Positions 1-12,689 of a stretch of DNA of 64,000 nucleotides are shown here, piece by piece; position 1 is the first letter of the stretch, and each line of letters starts with the position of its first letter. A model generated the notes under the pieces. The model saw only the letters and a program-made list of their open reading frames with translations. It was not told the DNA's origin and searched no databases. The stretch comes from Prostheceraeus crozeri (taxonomy: Eukaryota; Platyhelminthes; Polycladida; Euryleptidae). Position numbers and translations under genes: made by a program. The stretch is from contig CAJQUW010011607.1 in assembly GCA_907163375.1 (NCBI GenBank), positions 1 to 64,000 of the forward strand, read 5' to 3'.

Positions 1-57
1 GCCTACTGACCACGACTGATTTGATGAAATAACAGTATCGCTGTTTATTGTGGATCA

Positions 58-1219
58 GGTAAGCCACTGATAAATGAATTCATCAATCCCTTAATCGCTG
101 AAATTCAAGAGAATCGTGTGAACGTGCGGAAAGTTGTTTGTGATTCTCCTGCTCGTGCTTTTGTTAAACAGATAAAGAGCCATAGTGGATATTCGTCATG
201 TGATAAGTGTGAGGTCGTTGGGGAATATGATCGTGAGACAAAACAGGTGATCTTCACAGATACTGGGAATCCGCGAACGAATGACACTTTTAGAGGAATG
301 ACAGATAACAACCATCATAAAGCTGCCAGCCCTTTACTTCCGTTAAATATTGATATGGTGACTTTCTTTCCCACATGATCCTATGCACCTTCTTCACCTT
401 GGTGTAATGAAGAGACTTCTTATGTATTGGCAAATTGGACCTCGCATGACGAGGCTTTCATCTACCATGACAAAAAGCATTTCTGAGAATTTATCAAATT
501 TTCGATCACATTTTCCGAGCGAATTTGTACGTAAACCCAGACCCTTAACTGAATTGAAATATTTCAAAGCGACAGAATTTCGCTCATTTCTTCTATACTT
601 AGGATGTGTTGCGCTTAAACAGGTATGTCCAACATCAATGTATAATAACTGTCTGTTACTACATTGCGCGTCATTTATTCTCAGTGATGAATCTCTTCAC
701 AAAGAACTAGCCGACGAAGCTAACGACTTTTATCGCCAATTTGTGATTGACGGTAAGAATATTTACGGCAAAAGCTTCTGTAGTTACAATATACATGCAT
801 TGAATCATTTAGTTGATGATAGCCGTCGTTTTGGTACCCTAGATGATTTCTCTGCGTATAAGTACGAGAATCTTCTCAAATCAATTAAGCAGATAATTAG
901 AAGTGGCAAATTACCGTTGCAACAGTTCGGAAAACGTTTTTCTGAGAATCAATTACTGAGTAAACCCACTACTAGTCCATCTTGCGAAATCGTATGTAAA
1001 ATGCGGCATGATGAGGGACCCATCATCAGTCCTGTCATGACTCAATTTCGCAAAGTCGTTATTGATCAGTTCGTATTTGCCTGCAGTGCACGCGACTCTC
1101 ACTTCATGGATGTCAATAGAAACTACTATAAGATCCGAAATATTGTGCATGACATTGATAAAAGAGTGTTTTTCATCTGTAATCAGTATCTTATAATGGT
1201 CGATTTTCTCAGAGATTAA
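58..1219 (+). pseudogene. Relic of a DDE-type transposase-domain protein (CACTA/EnSpm-like), frameshifted
   Basis: The reading frame is open from about 58 to 378 and continues in another frame from about 368 to 1219. The first part carries a cysteine pair in a GYSSCDKC context and an APARAF-type segment. The second begins with HDPMHLLHLGVMKRLL. These are typical of the large transposase-domain proteins abundant in cnidarian, mollusc and echinoderm genomes, usually assigned to CACTA/EnSpm-type elements. The frame changes between 362 and 376, where the first frame ends in TGA, so one or two bases have been gained or lost. No start codon or upstream exon is visible before the window edge, and no terminal repeats were found. 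The family call is from motif memory; relic status is seen directly. Confidence 0.6.
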
Positions 1220-1860
1220 ATTTATTTTGCAGGTTAAATCGTTGGCATTGACCGGTGGAATAAATAACAATGACATAGTTCGGAATGTTCTGTGGAAGTT
1301 AATGGAACCATCCTTGGCTGCTCAGTACTCTCTCCAAGGTAGAAAGGGAAAAAAGCCTTGGAGAAACGGCTCATTCACAGAGTCATAATTGATTCTGCAC
1401 GCTTGGGAGGGAATAGCGCGACAGATTCGGTCATGAACACTGTCTTGATGGAGGCATTGAAGCACCCCAAATAGCTCAACTGTGAAGCAAGTACGACTGC
1501 ATAAAATTTGTGTCAATTCTTGTTGATCTAGCTTCTTCGGTTTTTTACTTGACCTTTTTCCGATAGCTGTTTAAGTTGTATTACATGCACGTCAACTTGT
1601 AAATCATAATACATGTATTGTATGTGAGAAATAGTTTAATTGTTTTGCTTTACCATCTAGGATTCTGCAGATACACTATAAAATGTCTAGATTGGAGACT
1701 TAAATTCAGGACGCAAATCAAATGTCGAAACTCATTTTACAGGTTTGGAATCAACTGCAAAATCTTAAACTCGATTTCCTTAGTAGATAAAATTTATCTG
1801 CTAAATTAATGACCGTCGACATTTGTCGGGCATTGAAGAATAGTTTGTGTTAAGGAGAGC
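1220..1860. other. Intergenic, no gene seen
   Basis: AT-rich sequence between the transposase relic and the mariner insertion. Short open frames are present but show no recognisable motif. Confidence 0.5.
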
Positions 1861-1862
1861 TA

Positions 1863-2002
1863 CGTGGTGTGATCCAAAATGTCCCGGACTAACCTACTTG
1901 CAGATAACCTGTGATAACGAATACTACTTCAGATGTAAATTTAGGTCTTTAAGGCATGAGAAATATGGTCGCCGAAATTTTTCCGGTCAGTTTTCTATTT
2001 TT
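1863..2002. repeat. Mariner copy A left terminal inverted repeat
   Basis: 140 bp, inverted relative to 3458-3597. Long TIRs of this size are unusual next to the roughly 30-bp TIRs of classical mariners. Confidence 0.88.
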
Positions 2003-2247
2003 AAAAAATATTTTTACATTATAACATGAATTTCTGTATTTTCTGAATTGATCGAGATCCGATTTGTCTTATTGTTATAGTTAGATTGATTTTGATTTGT
2101 ACCTTATTTGACGGATATCTTTGCCATGAATATTGCACGTCTTTTGTTAATTGCTTCATGTGTTACGATATCAATCAGTGAAGTTCATTCAGCACGCATT
2201 CATTAAGAAATCCGTGTCAACGATGGTTCTTTGTTCTATCAGTTTTC

Positions 2248-3304
2248 ATGATGGATGTGACAAGCGTGTCTTCAGTCGAATATCGCAGTGTGATACGATA
2301 CCTCCTGATCCGCGGCTTCGCTAATGGTGACATTCTAAAGGAATTAAGCCTGGCATATGGAAGCAAAGCTCCATCGAGAACTACTGCTTATTTCTGGATA
2401 AGCGAATTTAAACGCGGAAGACAATCTGTGGAGCAAGATTTTTCAACTGTTGGTCGGCCGCAGGAGATTCCGGAAGAGAAATCGAGTCAGTGCGATGAAG
2501 TGATTACAGCACACAGAAGGATAACCATCCGTGAGTTGTCAAGAGAGTTGCGAATCAGTTATCACTCCTGTCATGACATCATCGAAAGACTTGGATATCG
2601 CAAACTGGCATCACGTTTCGTACCGAAGTTTCTGTCACCTGAAATGAAGGAGAACAGACTTCTGGCGGCACAGTCAAATTTGGATCTCCTCGAAATGCAC
2701 GGAGATCAGTTTCTGAACTGCATCCTTACAGAGGATGAAACACCTTTAAGTTTGTATCTGCCTCAAAGTAAGCGAGAATCTGCAGAGTGGCGAAAATCAG
2801 GCGAGTCTGCCCCTTTGAAAATGCGATCCGGAACATCACATCGCCGGTCGTTGATGCTGACGGTCTTTTGGAACGCTTCGGGAATCCAACTGGTTGACTT
2901 TGCGGATAAAGGAGTAAGAATCAATAGCGAATATTATTCCAATCTGTTATCTGAAGCGAGGAAGAAAATAAGAAAGCCACGAAACATTCCCCTCTACTTG
3001 CTTCATGACAATGCTCCGATTCACACCTCGCAGGAGACAACCAATGCCTTAACGAGAAACGGATTTCAACTATTGAGCCATCCTCCTTATTCACCTGACT
3101 TGGCCCCAAGTGACTTCTATCTGTTTAGATTCCTCAAAAAGCATCTTCGTGGACACCATTTTGAATCGCCAGTTGAACTGCGGGATGCAGTTACTGAGTT
3201 TTTTTGATTCTTTGACACCGGAATTTTTTCATAAAGCTTTTTGTGAATTGAGACTTCGTTGGCAAAAAGTGACGAATGCTAACGGCTCATACATTGAAAA
3301 GTAA
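2248..3304 (+). pseudogene. Mariner transposase (DD34D), one frameshift near the C-terminus
   Basis: This is the cut-and-paste transposase of the surrounding mariner. An N-terminal paired helix-turn-helix region (residues about 1-130) is followed by the catalytic DDE/D domain. Catalytic residues are visible as TEDETP, HDNAPIH and the second aspartate of SPDLAPSD; the last two are separated by 34 residues, the mariner DD34D signature. The frame is intact for 319 codons to a TGA at 3205-3207, caused by a run of seven T at 3199-3205. In the next frame the expected mariner C-terminal tail continues to 3304. The catalytic core is therefore complete but about 30 C-terminal residues are lost. The same T7 frameshift is present in copy B. 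Confidence 0.9.
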
Positions 3305-3457
3305 ACTGTTTTCTGGAACAAAACATTTGTTTTTCCGTTATTAGTCAGGTTATTAGTGATAGCTTAACTGTCAAGTTAATCTAAATATATTAATTCTAAA
3401 TCGCTAGAATTTATAGGAAAATCTTGAAATTCAGACAAAAATGTTTGAAAATTTTGA

Positions 3458-3597
3458 AAAAATAGAAAACTGACCGGAAAAATTTCGGCAACCATATTTC
3501 TCATGCCTTAAAGACCTAAATTTACATCTGAAGTAGTATTCGTTATCACAGGTTATCTGCAAGTAGGTTAGTCCGGGACATTTTGGATCACACCACG
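3458..3597. repeat. Mariner copy A right terminal inverted repeat
   Basis: 140 bp, the inverted partner of 1863-2002, ending in CACCACG next to the TA target duplication. Confidence 0.88.
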
Positions 3598-3599
3598 TA

Positions 3600-6500
3600 T
3601 GTTAAGTAGGAAGTGCTCCGAAAGTCGAATGGTAATGACGTGCTATCCACATTCACAGCACATGTGTCAAGAACGTGCTCTACCCCAACATTATCAACGT
3701 CATGGACACATTCAAGTGAACGAGCTCAACACGTGCGCAACACTAAATGTGCTACTTGGGTTATAACTGATGATTTTGTCGTGTTATAATTGTCGGCAGT
3801 GGCTTTCGCCGCAACCTAGTTGGATCAATAAGCGTATTTTGGCTACTGATCCGCCCTTAATAATGTCAAATTACTGTATTTTGTACCACTAGGACGCAGC
3901 AGTACCTTCATGCTAAATTGTACAATTAGCCTTGTACATCCCTTTACAAATCGATCGCCTCATCTGTTGGCTCAAACGTTGTAGGCCACATAATTTTGCT
4001 TATAGCAATCACAATCATGTATTTCCGAAAACCTAGATGAACTACCACTCTTCCATTTCCATTTTGGAACGGAAATGGAACTAGTCCGTTCCGTTTCCAG
4101 TGTTATATAATAGATAGGTGTGATAATTACACGTAGGCCTACTGGAATCGCATGCAGTAAGGCAGTGGCGATGCGAGTTCAAGACTGACATGATCTACTA
4201 TCGCATTTTGTACTCAATGCACTTTCGGGATCTGCCGAGTAAGGACTCAGTCCACAGAGAAAAGAATTGCCAGTTTTAACCATTTATTGGTAGGCCCCTA
4301 TTATTACTCAATGAATATTATATTCATAACTCCTTCTATTCATTACACCTTGGAAAATATTTCTTTCAATCTAAATTAATACAAACATAGACATTCTGTA
4401 TGAGAAAAACAAAAATAACTCACACAGACCTAGGTAGTATGAGTCTTAAAATCTTTAATTGCAGTTTTCTTAAAAAACGTTGAAAAATCACATTCTTGGT
4501 TTTACCCTTACACTTTTCAATAGTTTTCGTAGGCTATGAAATGTGCGAAATGGATTTAACAAGTCAAAAAGTGCGAACGACTTCCAAAAAAAGGTTACAG
4601 AGCACTAGTGGTCTAGAAGATATTGAAGTGCCCCTTTAAGACCGTGTTCGGGGAAAAGAACAGGTAGGGCCGAGGGTCAAGACTAGAAATACTTCTTAAG
4701 TGAAAGACAAGAAATGATGTTAAAAATTAAGACAAGAAATGATGTTAAAAATTAAGACAAGAATGCCTAGGAAAAAAGGAGTTATCTGATATTTGTCTTC
4801 TCCAGTCTCCTGCAATAAACTTTTCATCTTATTGTCAGGGGTCGCCTTGCGATGTGCATGTGGTCACCACTCTCCTACGCCAATCCACTCGATCATTCGT
4901 CGCACGTGTACTTTCTGCTAATCTCATCTGTGGAAAATCCAGACCCTTTGCTAATTTAGTAAATGAAGAACAAACAGCACGAGTTGGCAAAGCCTTTCGT
5001 TCATTTTTATCAAGGCAATACAGGAACTGTGAAATGCAGATACAGTCAGTGTGGAATTACGTAAAACTGAATGGTTCTCAACATCGGACTGTGATAAGGA
5101 AATGATTGACTGTATGTGACTTCAAGTTAAAATGAAAGTTGAATCAGAAAGTCTCAAATCAACTACTGAGAATATCTATCTCCAATAGAGAAGTGAAGGG
5201 TAAAATCAATACAGTCAAGCCAACTGAAAATAGTTATTCTGAGGTTTTTTTAAATTTCCATTGTTGTGCACCATTTTCTTGACACGTCAATCTTTAACAC
5301 GCGTATATAAGATATTATCCACTTTTTTTCAATTTTTTCAATGTCTCTTGATTCGTGGTCTGAAATAAATACGCATCATGTCGGCATCCCTCCTGTAGTC
5401 CTTTACCCACTAATGAAGCCTTATGACGATGGGTCTTTCTAAATTATGCAATTTGCAAATGTGATTTTTTTTCTAATCAAGCGCAGACTATCTGATGAAC
5501 ACGAAAAGATCTTGCTCATGTACGTAAGGATAGGTTAAACTTCATCGCTGAAAATGATAACCAAATAAAGATACCCTTGGTACAGAATAAAATCATTGGA
5601 TTACTTAATGACGGACTCTTAGTACATGTAAACATTCACTGTGAGTCATCAGAACCGGAAAATCAGATAATAGACCATGTAGCGCCTTCGAAGGCCCAAA
5701 TATTTTCAGGGGAAGAGCCAGAAGTAACCGATGATGCTGAAATACGTTTTTCCCTTTATTTCTTTCTTAAAATAAATTCTGTCGGAATCAATGTAATCGA
5801 TGTAACTCGGATAACTTGGAAACAAGAAAATATCCATAGCCTATATTAAAACTACATACTCATTTTCCCCCATGTTCTGCAAAACTTTGCTCATTTTATC
5901 CCGTTTCACCTAAGATGCTATAGGCCTATCTGAAGAAAAGGCCGCAACTTTCAGAAATGTAATGTGCACTTGAGATACCCAAAATGACGGCTGTCCTCAA
6001 TGATAGTCTTGGTTGGCGAAATTTCGTCCATGAGAATCAGTATGATAGACATGTTCACATAAGTAACGGCTTCATAAAAAGTCATGGGATCCTTCACAAC
6101 TGTAATAACACTTTCTTTGGCGCGGTTTCCTATCATGGCATTTCAGAAAGTGTCAAACATGTCACACACGGGACAGTTTTGATTTCTTTATAAAATATTA
6201 GAAATGTACAAAAGCACTATTAATCCAACTTACAATATTTTGCAAATAAAATACTCAGAATGAGGATAAATGAGGACATCAAGTATTATTTCCTCTCAAT
6301 GAGATAAATAGAAAAGACTACTATTGAAATAATCGATTTTTCGTTAACTTTTAGTATATTGCTGTATAATTAATCAATTTTTAGTATAAGTGACAAAATT
6401 CAACAGATACAACCAATCATCACTCCACCAGTAACGGAGAAAAATGTCAGCTACAATTTCTTCATTAATTCATAAACTTGATGTCCCGTGCGGCGTGCGT

Positions 6501-6820
6501 GACAATCGAAAAGCAATTATTGATTAATTAAAAAACTAATTTTTCACAAAACCAGGAATAGCATGTGAATCAATTGTCTGCCTTTTTAAACCTCAACGGT
6601 ATGTCTTATCCTATCTAACAAAATGTGCAAGACTTTGGAATTGAAGTGCTCGCACTTTAGGCGACTCTGTCATGGAACATGTCCCAAGGAAAAACTTTAT
6701 TACCAAACGATCAGTCAAATCATAATACTTATTTCTCGAATTAAAACGGTGAATTGTAGAAAGTACATTTCAAATCAAATCATTTCCACTTACCGGAAAC
6801 AAACACCCCCATTAACATGC
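3600..6820. other. Long non-coding stretch, no gene seen
   Basis: AT-rich, with only short unrecognised open frames (for example 4854-5105 and 5577-5849) lacking motifs. It contains the small tandem repeat at 4704-4765. A GGAAACGGAAC-type inverted cluster near 4055-4100 may be a transposon end but could not be bounded. Confidence 0.45.
4704..4765. repeat. 25-bp tandem repeat, about 2.5 copies
   Basis: A 25-bp unit beginning AAGACAAGAAATGATG occurs at 4704-4728 and 4729-4753, with a partial third copy to about 4765. Confidence 0.85.
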
Positions 6821-6828
6821 ATCTCAAT

Positions 6829-7326
6829 CAGGGTTGCGAAAGCGTTTGCGTCTCCATTGCTTCCAGGCCGACTGGAAGCGCTTTTAACTGGAACATTCCA
6901 TCCAAATTCCTGTCACTATAACATGGGGCTCTTTATGTATGTATACCGATCGCTTCTTAAATTTCATAATTGAGCTTCTTTGTAGAATGCCTACAATACT
7001 TTGTTATTGTTTCTTATTTATGTTATCACTTATTCAGTTGTCTACTCATACAAACTGTGAAATCCATTAATGAAAAAATACATCAGACTACCGGTATATT
7101 TTACGATAGGTCTCCATAACCTTGTTTTATATGCGTAGGCAGAACACAGCAGACATATAATAGGTGAATTGGGAATAGGCTAAATTACAGTGGAATTATA
7201 TAGAATAGGTTTAAATAGTATGCCTATCATATTTATTTTTAGATGCCATCTATTTTTTCGCGCTAGTTTTCTGTGCTCCCGTTTCCGCTTTCACTCGAAA
7301 TTACCGCTTCCGTTTCCGCAACACTG
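6829..7326. mobile_element. Non-autonomous hAT-type MITE (498 bp)
   Basis: Ends are imperfect inverted repeats: CAGGGTTGCGAAAGCG at the left, and CAGTGTTGCGGAAACGG as the reverse complement of the right end. They are flanked by an exact 8-bp direct repeat ATCTCAAT (6821-6828 and 7327-7334). An 8-bp duplication and CAGNG ends are hAT hallmarks. No transposase is encoded; subterminal GCGGAAACGG-type motifs are present. It lies just upstream of the hAT transposase relic at 7433 but has its own complete boundaries. Confidence 0.85.
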
Positions 7327-7432
7327 ATCTCAATGACATTGATGAATTGGAGGATATGATACATTTATATGTTTTAGGTACATTTTTTATTTCCATTATA
7401 TCTCAAAACTCACATATCACTTTCTTTTTTAG

Positions 7433-9745
7433 ATGCTGAAGAACTTTTGCGATGTTTGGAATAATTTCTCAAAAATTACTGTTGACAGAAAAATGAAAGG
7501 ATTTTGTAAGTATTGTGATACCTCATTTGTCGCAAACGCCACGAGAATGAGATGCCATCTAACCGAAGGATGTCCAAAGGCCCCACCAGAAGTGAAAGAA
7601 TTATACAGAAAGGAAGTTGTCAATCAGTCAGTTGCATCATCACGAAAGCGAATGAAGATAATGGAAGTCTACCCACAGATAACGTAACCGCAGTCACTGG
7701 AAGCGATAACGAAGATAGTGATAGCATAAGTGAAACCTCTTCAATTAGTCACCAGTATGTCAGCAAGATTTCACGAACTGATAAAGAACCTTCAGACAGC
7801 CAGTCAACAGTGTCGATTTCAAACAATCAAAATCAATGCAATATCCTACCATTTATCGATCGCGTTATGGTCATCGGAACAAACTGAGATTGAGGAATCA
7901 TTAACCAAGGCAATTTATGTGACTGCTTCTCCCCTGATTTTGACAGACAATCATTCGTGGTGTGCATTTTTTGAAAAGATAAGACCAGGATTTCAAATTC
8001 CTTCCAGACAAAATCTTAGTGGTCCACTTTTAATGAAGGAGAAGAATAGCGTTCGCGATTACGTTCGAGGATTGTGCAAAGATTCGCCATCTATTGGTAT
8101 GTCCGCTGACGGCTGGTCGTGTATATCGAATGATTCTCATATTCAAGTCTTATGTATGACTCCAACCCCGTTTTTCTTTAAAAGTATTCACTCAGAAGAA
8201 ATGCGACACACTGCAAAATTCATGAGTGACATTATCTGCAATGCGATTGATGAATTTTGTGAATTTTCTAATGTAGAGGCTAAGAGCATTCGATTTTTGG
8301 TGACTGATAACGCTGCCAACATGATATCTGCGTGGATCGAGATACGAAATCGATTCCCTTGGATAAACACGTGTGGTTGCTTGGCGCATGGCTTGAATTT
8401 ACTCGCTTCTGATATGCGAAAAGTTTTGTCGATCAGCACAGTTATAGCAGAAAATAGTGAAATATCCAAATTCTTCCGTTATAGACATGTTCCCCGATCC
8501 ATCCTGCGCCTTCACAGTCCTCATAGTGTCAAACTTGGAACTCCCACTCGATGGGCAAGCTACTATCAAATGTTGAAAAGAAATCTTTATCTGAAAATGC
8601 GCTTCGATTGTCGATCATTGATGCTAATTGCGAGGCGCCTCAACATCTACAGCTGAGAATTCTGGATAATTCAGATTTTTGGGAACCGACTGACGAAGTG
8701 GCTTCTCTTCTTCGACCTATTTCGCATGCTATCGGTGCTGCTGAGGAAACATAGATCAAAACAGCTCTTCAAAACCAATCGTTCTCATCAGAATGCGAAA
8801 CAGCAAGGATTCTGTCAGCTTTTGACAAACGGAAAGAATTTTGTCTCTCAAACTTGCATTTCGCTGCAAACTTGCTGGATCCGCGATTCCGAGGTCAAAA
8901 CATTGTCTGAATTTCAGATGGTAACAGCAAAAGATGAGATTTTAAGGTTGGCAAACCTTGAAAAGCTGCGAGTCGACGACGTAACAACTGACCTGTTAGA
9001 ATATAAAACGAAGTCAGGCAACATATTCAACAGTGCGAGGCACATCTGGCAAATATGGTATCATACGCTACTGATCCTGTCTTATGGTGGCAAGGGAATT
9101 GTTCGGGTCGAGCCTTGATGAAAGTTGCTGTGATTCTTTTGACTATGTGCGCCACGAGTGCTGCAACCGAGCGTTCAAACGAAGGATTTGGGTTACAAAA
9201 GCAAAGCTTAGAAATAGATTATCAGATGAACATGCAGCAGATTTAACCTACGTCGCTTACAACTTGAAGATGAAACAGCGCGCTGGACAACAAAAAAGAA
9301 GATCAAGTAAATCCCAATTGATTTACCACAAGAATGAACAGGTTGTTACAATCCAAGAGGCAGATTTCGATGATGCCAAGAGTGATAGCGAAAGCGAAAA
9401 TTCTTCAGACGAAGAACAATGTGACATGGACATCGGGGATCTTCCAGATGAAGATTTGTCCATACCTTTACCATCCGGGACGTTCGTTGCCGCCAAAATA
9501 TCTGAAACGGTGAAATCTAGGCCGTCCCTAAGACAAAGTCTTCATTGGAAAAATTGCTGAAAGTCTTGACAATGACGAGCATTTGGTTCGGAATTTATGT
9601 TTTTCCTGAAGTAGAGGATACCTCTATCGTTGACAGGAAAGAAATAAGACGTTTAATAGAACCTGCGCATACAAGGCGCGGTGGTTATGTATTTGCAGCT
9701 GAAGATATTGAGGAAGTGATCTCAAAGTTGACAGCATGTTTATAA
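7433..9745 (+). pseudogene. hAT/BED-finger transposase relic with several frameshifts
   Basis: The first frame (7433-7687) encodes a BED-type zinc finger: a W and F followed by CKYC, TRMRCHL and a CP motif. It continues in other frames as a hAT DDE domain (7870-8656) with SADGWSC and TDNAANM. The C-terminal dimerisation motif follows, DPVLWW with ATSAATERSN, around 9070-9190 in yet another frame. Frame changes occur near 7690-7880, 8650, 8745, 9110-9240 and 9550. An acidic Ser/Glu/Asp-rich tail follows at 9360-9480. The order and spacing match a single hAT transposase of roughly 700 residues, now inactive. No terminal repeats could be assigned. Confidence 0.8.
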
Positions 9746-10134
9746 CATAAACTTCAGCTCGCAATACAGTATTTCCCTGTTAATTCAACAACCCACTAAA
9801 TTGGTCATGTTTTCTATTTCGCAAATCGATGAATTTTATGAAACATTTGCCCACTTTAAAATCGATGAATTCCCAAATACGGATGAGTAGGCCTTTTGTT
9901 TTTGCCTTTGTCACGAGGTTGGGGAATTATCCGGAAAATACTGTATCGCGTATTTTATGATGATTAGCATTTTCGTTGTGAGCTGATTTACACTGATATG
10001 TCTCAACCAATATTTTTATGATTCTACCCTTCTAAAATCACAAAAATAACTAATCGAACTAAGTATTGCCTCAGTGATTTTGCTCTACTGTGAAATTCAT
10101 CTCCATTTAAATGGGCATTGAAAACTAGTCATCT
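9746..10134. other. Intergenic, no gene seen
   Basis: AT-rich sequence between the hAT relic and the fold-back; no motif or repeat recognised. Confidence 0.45.
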
Positions 10135-10816
10135 ATTGTGGTTTGGTGGAAAAGTGAAGTAAGTTCGATATACATATTTTGATAGCTTAACGCTATCATC
10201 TTCAGGAGCAAAGATAGTGATTCAATCAATATTATGCACATGTTCACGAGCACATCAAATGACACTGGATATTACTATCCATGAATGTACATGGAGATTG
10301 TGAGGGAGAATGATGTTGGTAAGGGTTAGTAGGCTAGGCATGCGGCAGATAGAACTGGGTTACATGGTACCAGTTGGAGATGACCTGATCTGACTAAAAG
10401 AAACCCGTTCCTACAGAGAAGTAGTCTTTTGAGAACTAGAGGAACAAGAAATCATTCAATGTTGATGAAACAAGAGTTGAATGATTTCTTGTTCCTGTAG
10501 TTCTCGAAAGACTACTTCTCTGCATGAACAGGTTTCTTCTAGGCAGATCAGGTAATCTGCAACTGGTAGGCCTAACATGTAACCCAGCTCTATCTGCCGC
10601 ATGCATAGGATACTAACCCTTACTAACACCATTCTCCCTCACAATCTCCATGTATATTCATGGATAGTAATAGTATACAGTGTCATTTGATATGCTCGTG
10701 ATTTCTGATCATAACTTTCATTGAAGTACTATCTTTGCTCCTGAAGATGATAGCGCTGAGCTATCGAAATGTATTGAACTTCCACTAAAATACTTGACCT
10801 TCCACAAAACCACAAT
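10135..10816. repeat. Fold-back element: inverted repeat with ~330-bp arms
   Basis: The left arm (about 10135-10458) and right arm (about 10473-10816) are imperfect reverse complements. They meet at a short spacer near 10465 and share blocks such as AGAAGTAGTCTTT / AAAGACTACTTCT and CCATGTACATTCATGG-type segments. The ends read ATTGTGGTTT and AAACCACAAT. No coding capacity. Each arm carries a GATAGC...GCTATC stem next to CTGAAGA. Confidence 0.85.
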
Positions 10817-12650
10817 GAAAATGTGTCTCCATTGAAACATGTCTGTAATAAGCTCAGTATAATTGTAATATATCTCATAATTTTATATGATCGTTAAAGA
10901 GGCCGAATCATGCCAAGTAATTTCCTTGTATGTTTTTCTTTGTTTCATTTGTTGCATATATTTTTTGGAAAAGCAAAAAGCTCTACAAATATCATATTTT
11001 AGTTTTACCGTGAATTTTTTAATCGTACTGTCAATCAGCTGTCTGTAAGGCAGCTTAATTTCAAAAGTTTTTCTTTTTATTATAAATACTTTTTTTATTA
11101 TCACATAGTTTTTATTCAATGCAATTGATATCAATATTATTTTACATAGTTGTAGATAAACACATCAAAGCAAAGGCCCACAGGTTTTGAAACTAAAAGT
11201 TGTAGTTATAATGCGGATACTTAGGGCCTATTCGTAGCATAAAAAATGTTTAACAGCTTAAAAAAGGATAATTCTTGTGGAGTTTCTATGACACAAAAAT
11301 CTAAAATAAATAGGATATGCTACTTTTAGCAATTGCTGGAGACCAATATTCGGGTTGTAGATGTCAATAATTGCTGCCTACAAATGTACTGAATAACATT
11401 TTCGAAGGTCTACAATAATTGTAACCTAAGCTTGGAAGTTTAGCTGCCTTGATGAATAGGTTTTAAGTTAGAATATGCAGATAAATAAGTGAAGGGAGCC
11501 GATATTTCATAAATTACCGTAACTTACCGGATAAATTACCGTAACTTACGGTAAGTTACCCGAAAAATAAATTACCGTAATTTATACAACCCTAATCTGA
11601 TGCATGCAAAAAGAGTCTGACATGTGTATTGGATTTCCTAAAATTTGATGGGATCATGACAACTTGAACATTCTAAAGGTATTCATGACTTAAATAAGTG
11701 CAAGCGATAGTTGCATTGGCATCCACTGCCATCTCATCTATATGTAGTTCTATATCATTGATGTGCAATCAGAAGTCCGAGATCAATGTGTCTGGCTGAA
11801 GATTAGGCGGGCTGAGCCTAGTCCCCTGTTCACACGCGTGCCTGTAGGATGCAAAGCAGGACCAAGAAAGGTGAAGCAAGACAAACAAACAAATCAAGAC
11901 ACACATTTATTTTATTGAGGGATTTGGAGTCAGAAATTTCTGAGCAGCTAGACACGACTACAAAAATGGAAGATCGCTGCACCAGATAGCCGGTGTAATA
12001 GATGCGACCAAATATTTGCCGACTCAACCTATCCAGTAGCCATAGCCATTCCACCAACATCTGCTTATTCATTGCTCATTATTCATCTGCTGTATACAGT
12101 GCCCTACACATAGCACTCCCTTTCATTCTTTAGTAATCTATATAGGGTTGTTCCTAACTAAGCCAAGCAATCATAAACTCCGTCCATCAGTCTGCAAGCC
12201 GATTCCACTGATCTAACTTCCTGCAATAAGACTGAACATTCATTGTAATGAAATAAAAGCTACTTACTTTCCCTGCTGCCTTGAAACATGCCATGTGCGT
12301 AGATATAGGCTGATAGCTTTCGTTAATAGCGGCAGACCACATTCCACGTCCAGCTGGTACATTTAGAAATGCGTACAGTGTTTAAACAAAATCAAACATA
12401 AATTTAGAAGGAATTTGTGACAGAAACATTACCTGCACAAAATACATCAATCTGTAGTTTCCGACATTGTCTGAGCATTTTCTGTAAAAGCGTTGATATT
12501 TCCTCATAGAGTAAACAATTCTCTATCCAATGACACCAAGTTCGTTCTATGTTTTTGCAGGATAAAAACAATATAATGATCACGTGAATGAAATATATCC
12601 AATTTTGAATTATTGCTATTTAAATATAACTACTACAATTTCTTGTAAAA
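10817..12650. other. Non-coding stretch with a small ACCGTAA repeat patch
   Basis: No gene recognised. At about 11512-11582 the sequence TTACCGTAA and its complement recur several times in a short palindromic cluster. Confidence 0.45.
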
Positions 12651-12689
12651 CCATTGACATTTCTGGTGGATTCAAAATTTCTAGCATTC

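Larger units (their letters stand above)
1863..3597 (+). mobile_element. Mariner element, copy A (1735 bp)
   Basis: A Tc1/mariner element with 140-bp inverted repeats (1863-2002 and 3458-3597, only scattered mismatches) flanked by the TA dinucleotide (1861-1862 and 3598-3599) that mariner duplicates on insertion. The ends read CGTGGTGTGATCC inward. It carries a mariner transposase frame. A near-identical copy lies at 48661-50401, so this family moved recently in this genome. Confidence 0.93.

Noticed and set aside
10741-10769. Hammerhead-ribozyme-like core: CTGAAGA, a perfect 6-bp stem and GAAA
   Set aside because: The CUGANGA and GAAA elements flank a good stem II, but I could not find a matching stem III with a UH cleavage site or a stem I; the mirrored copy in the other arm has lost GAAA.
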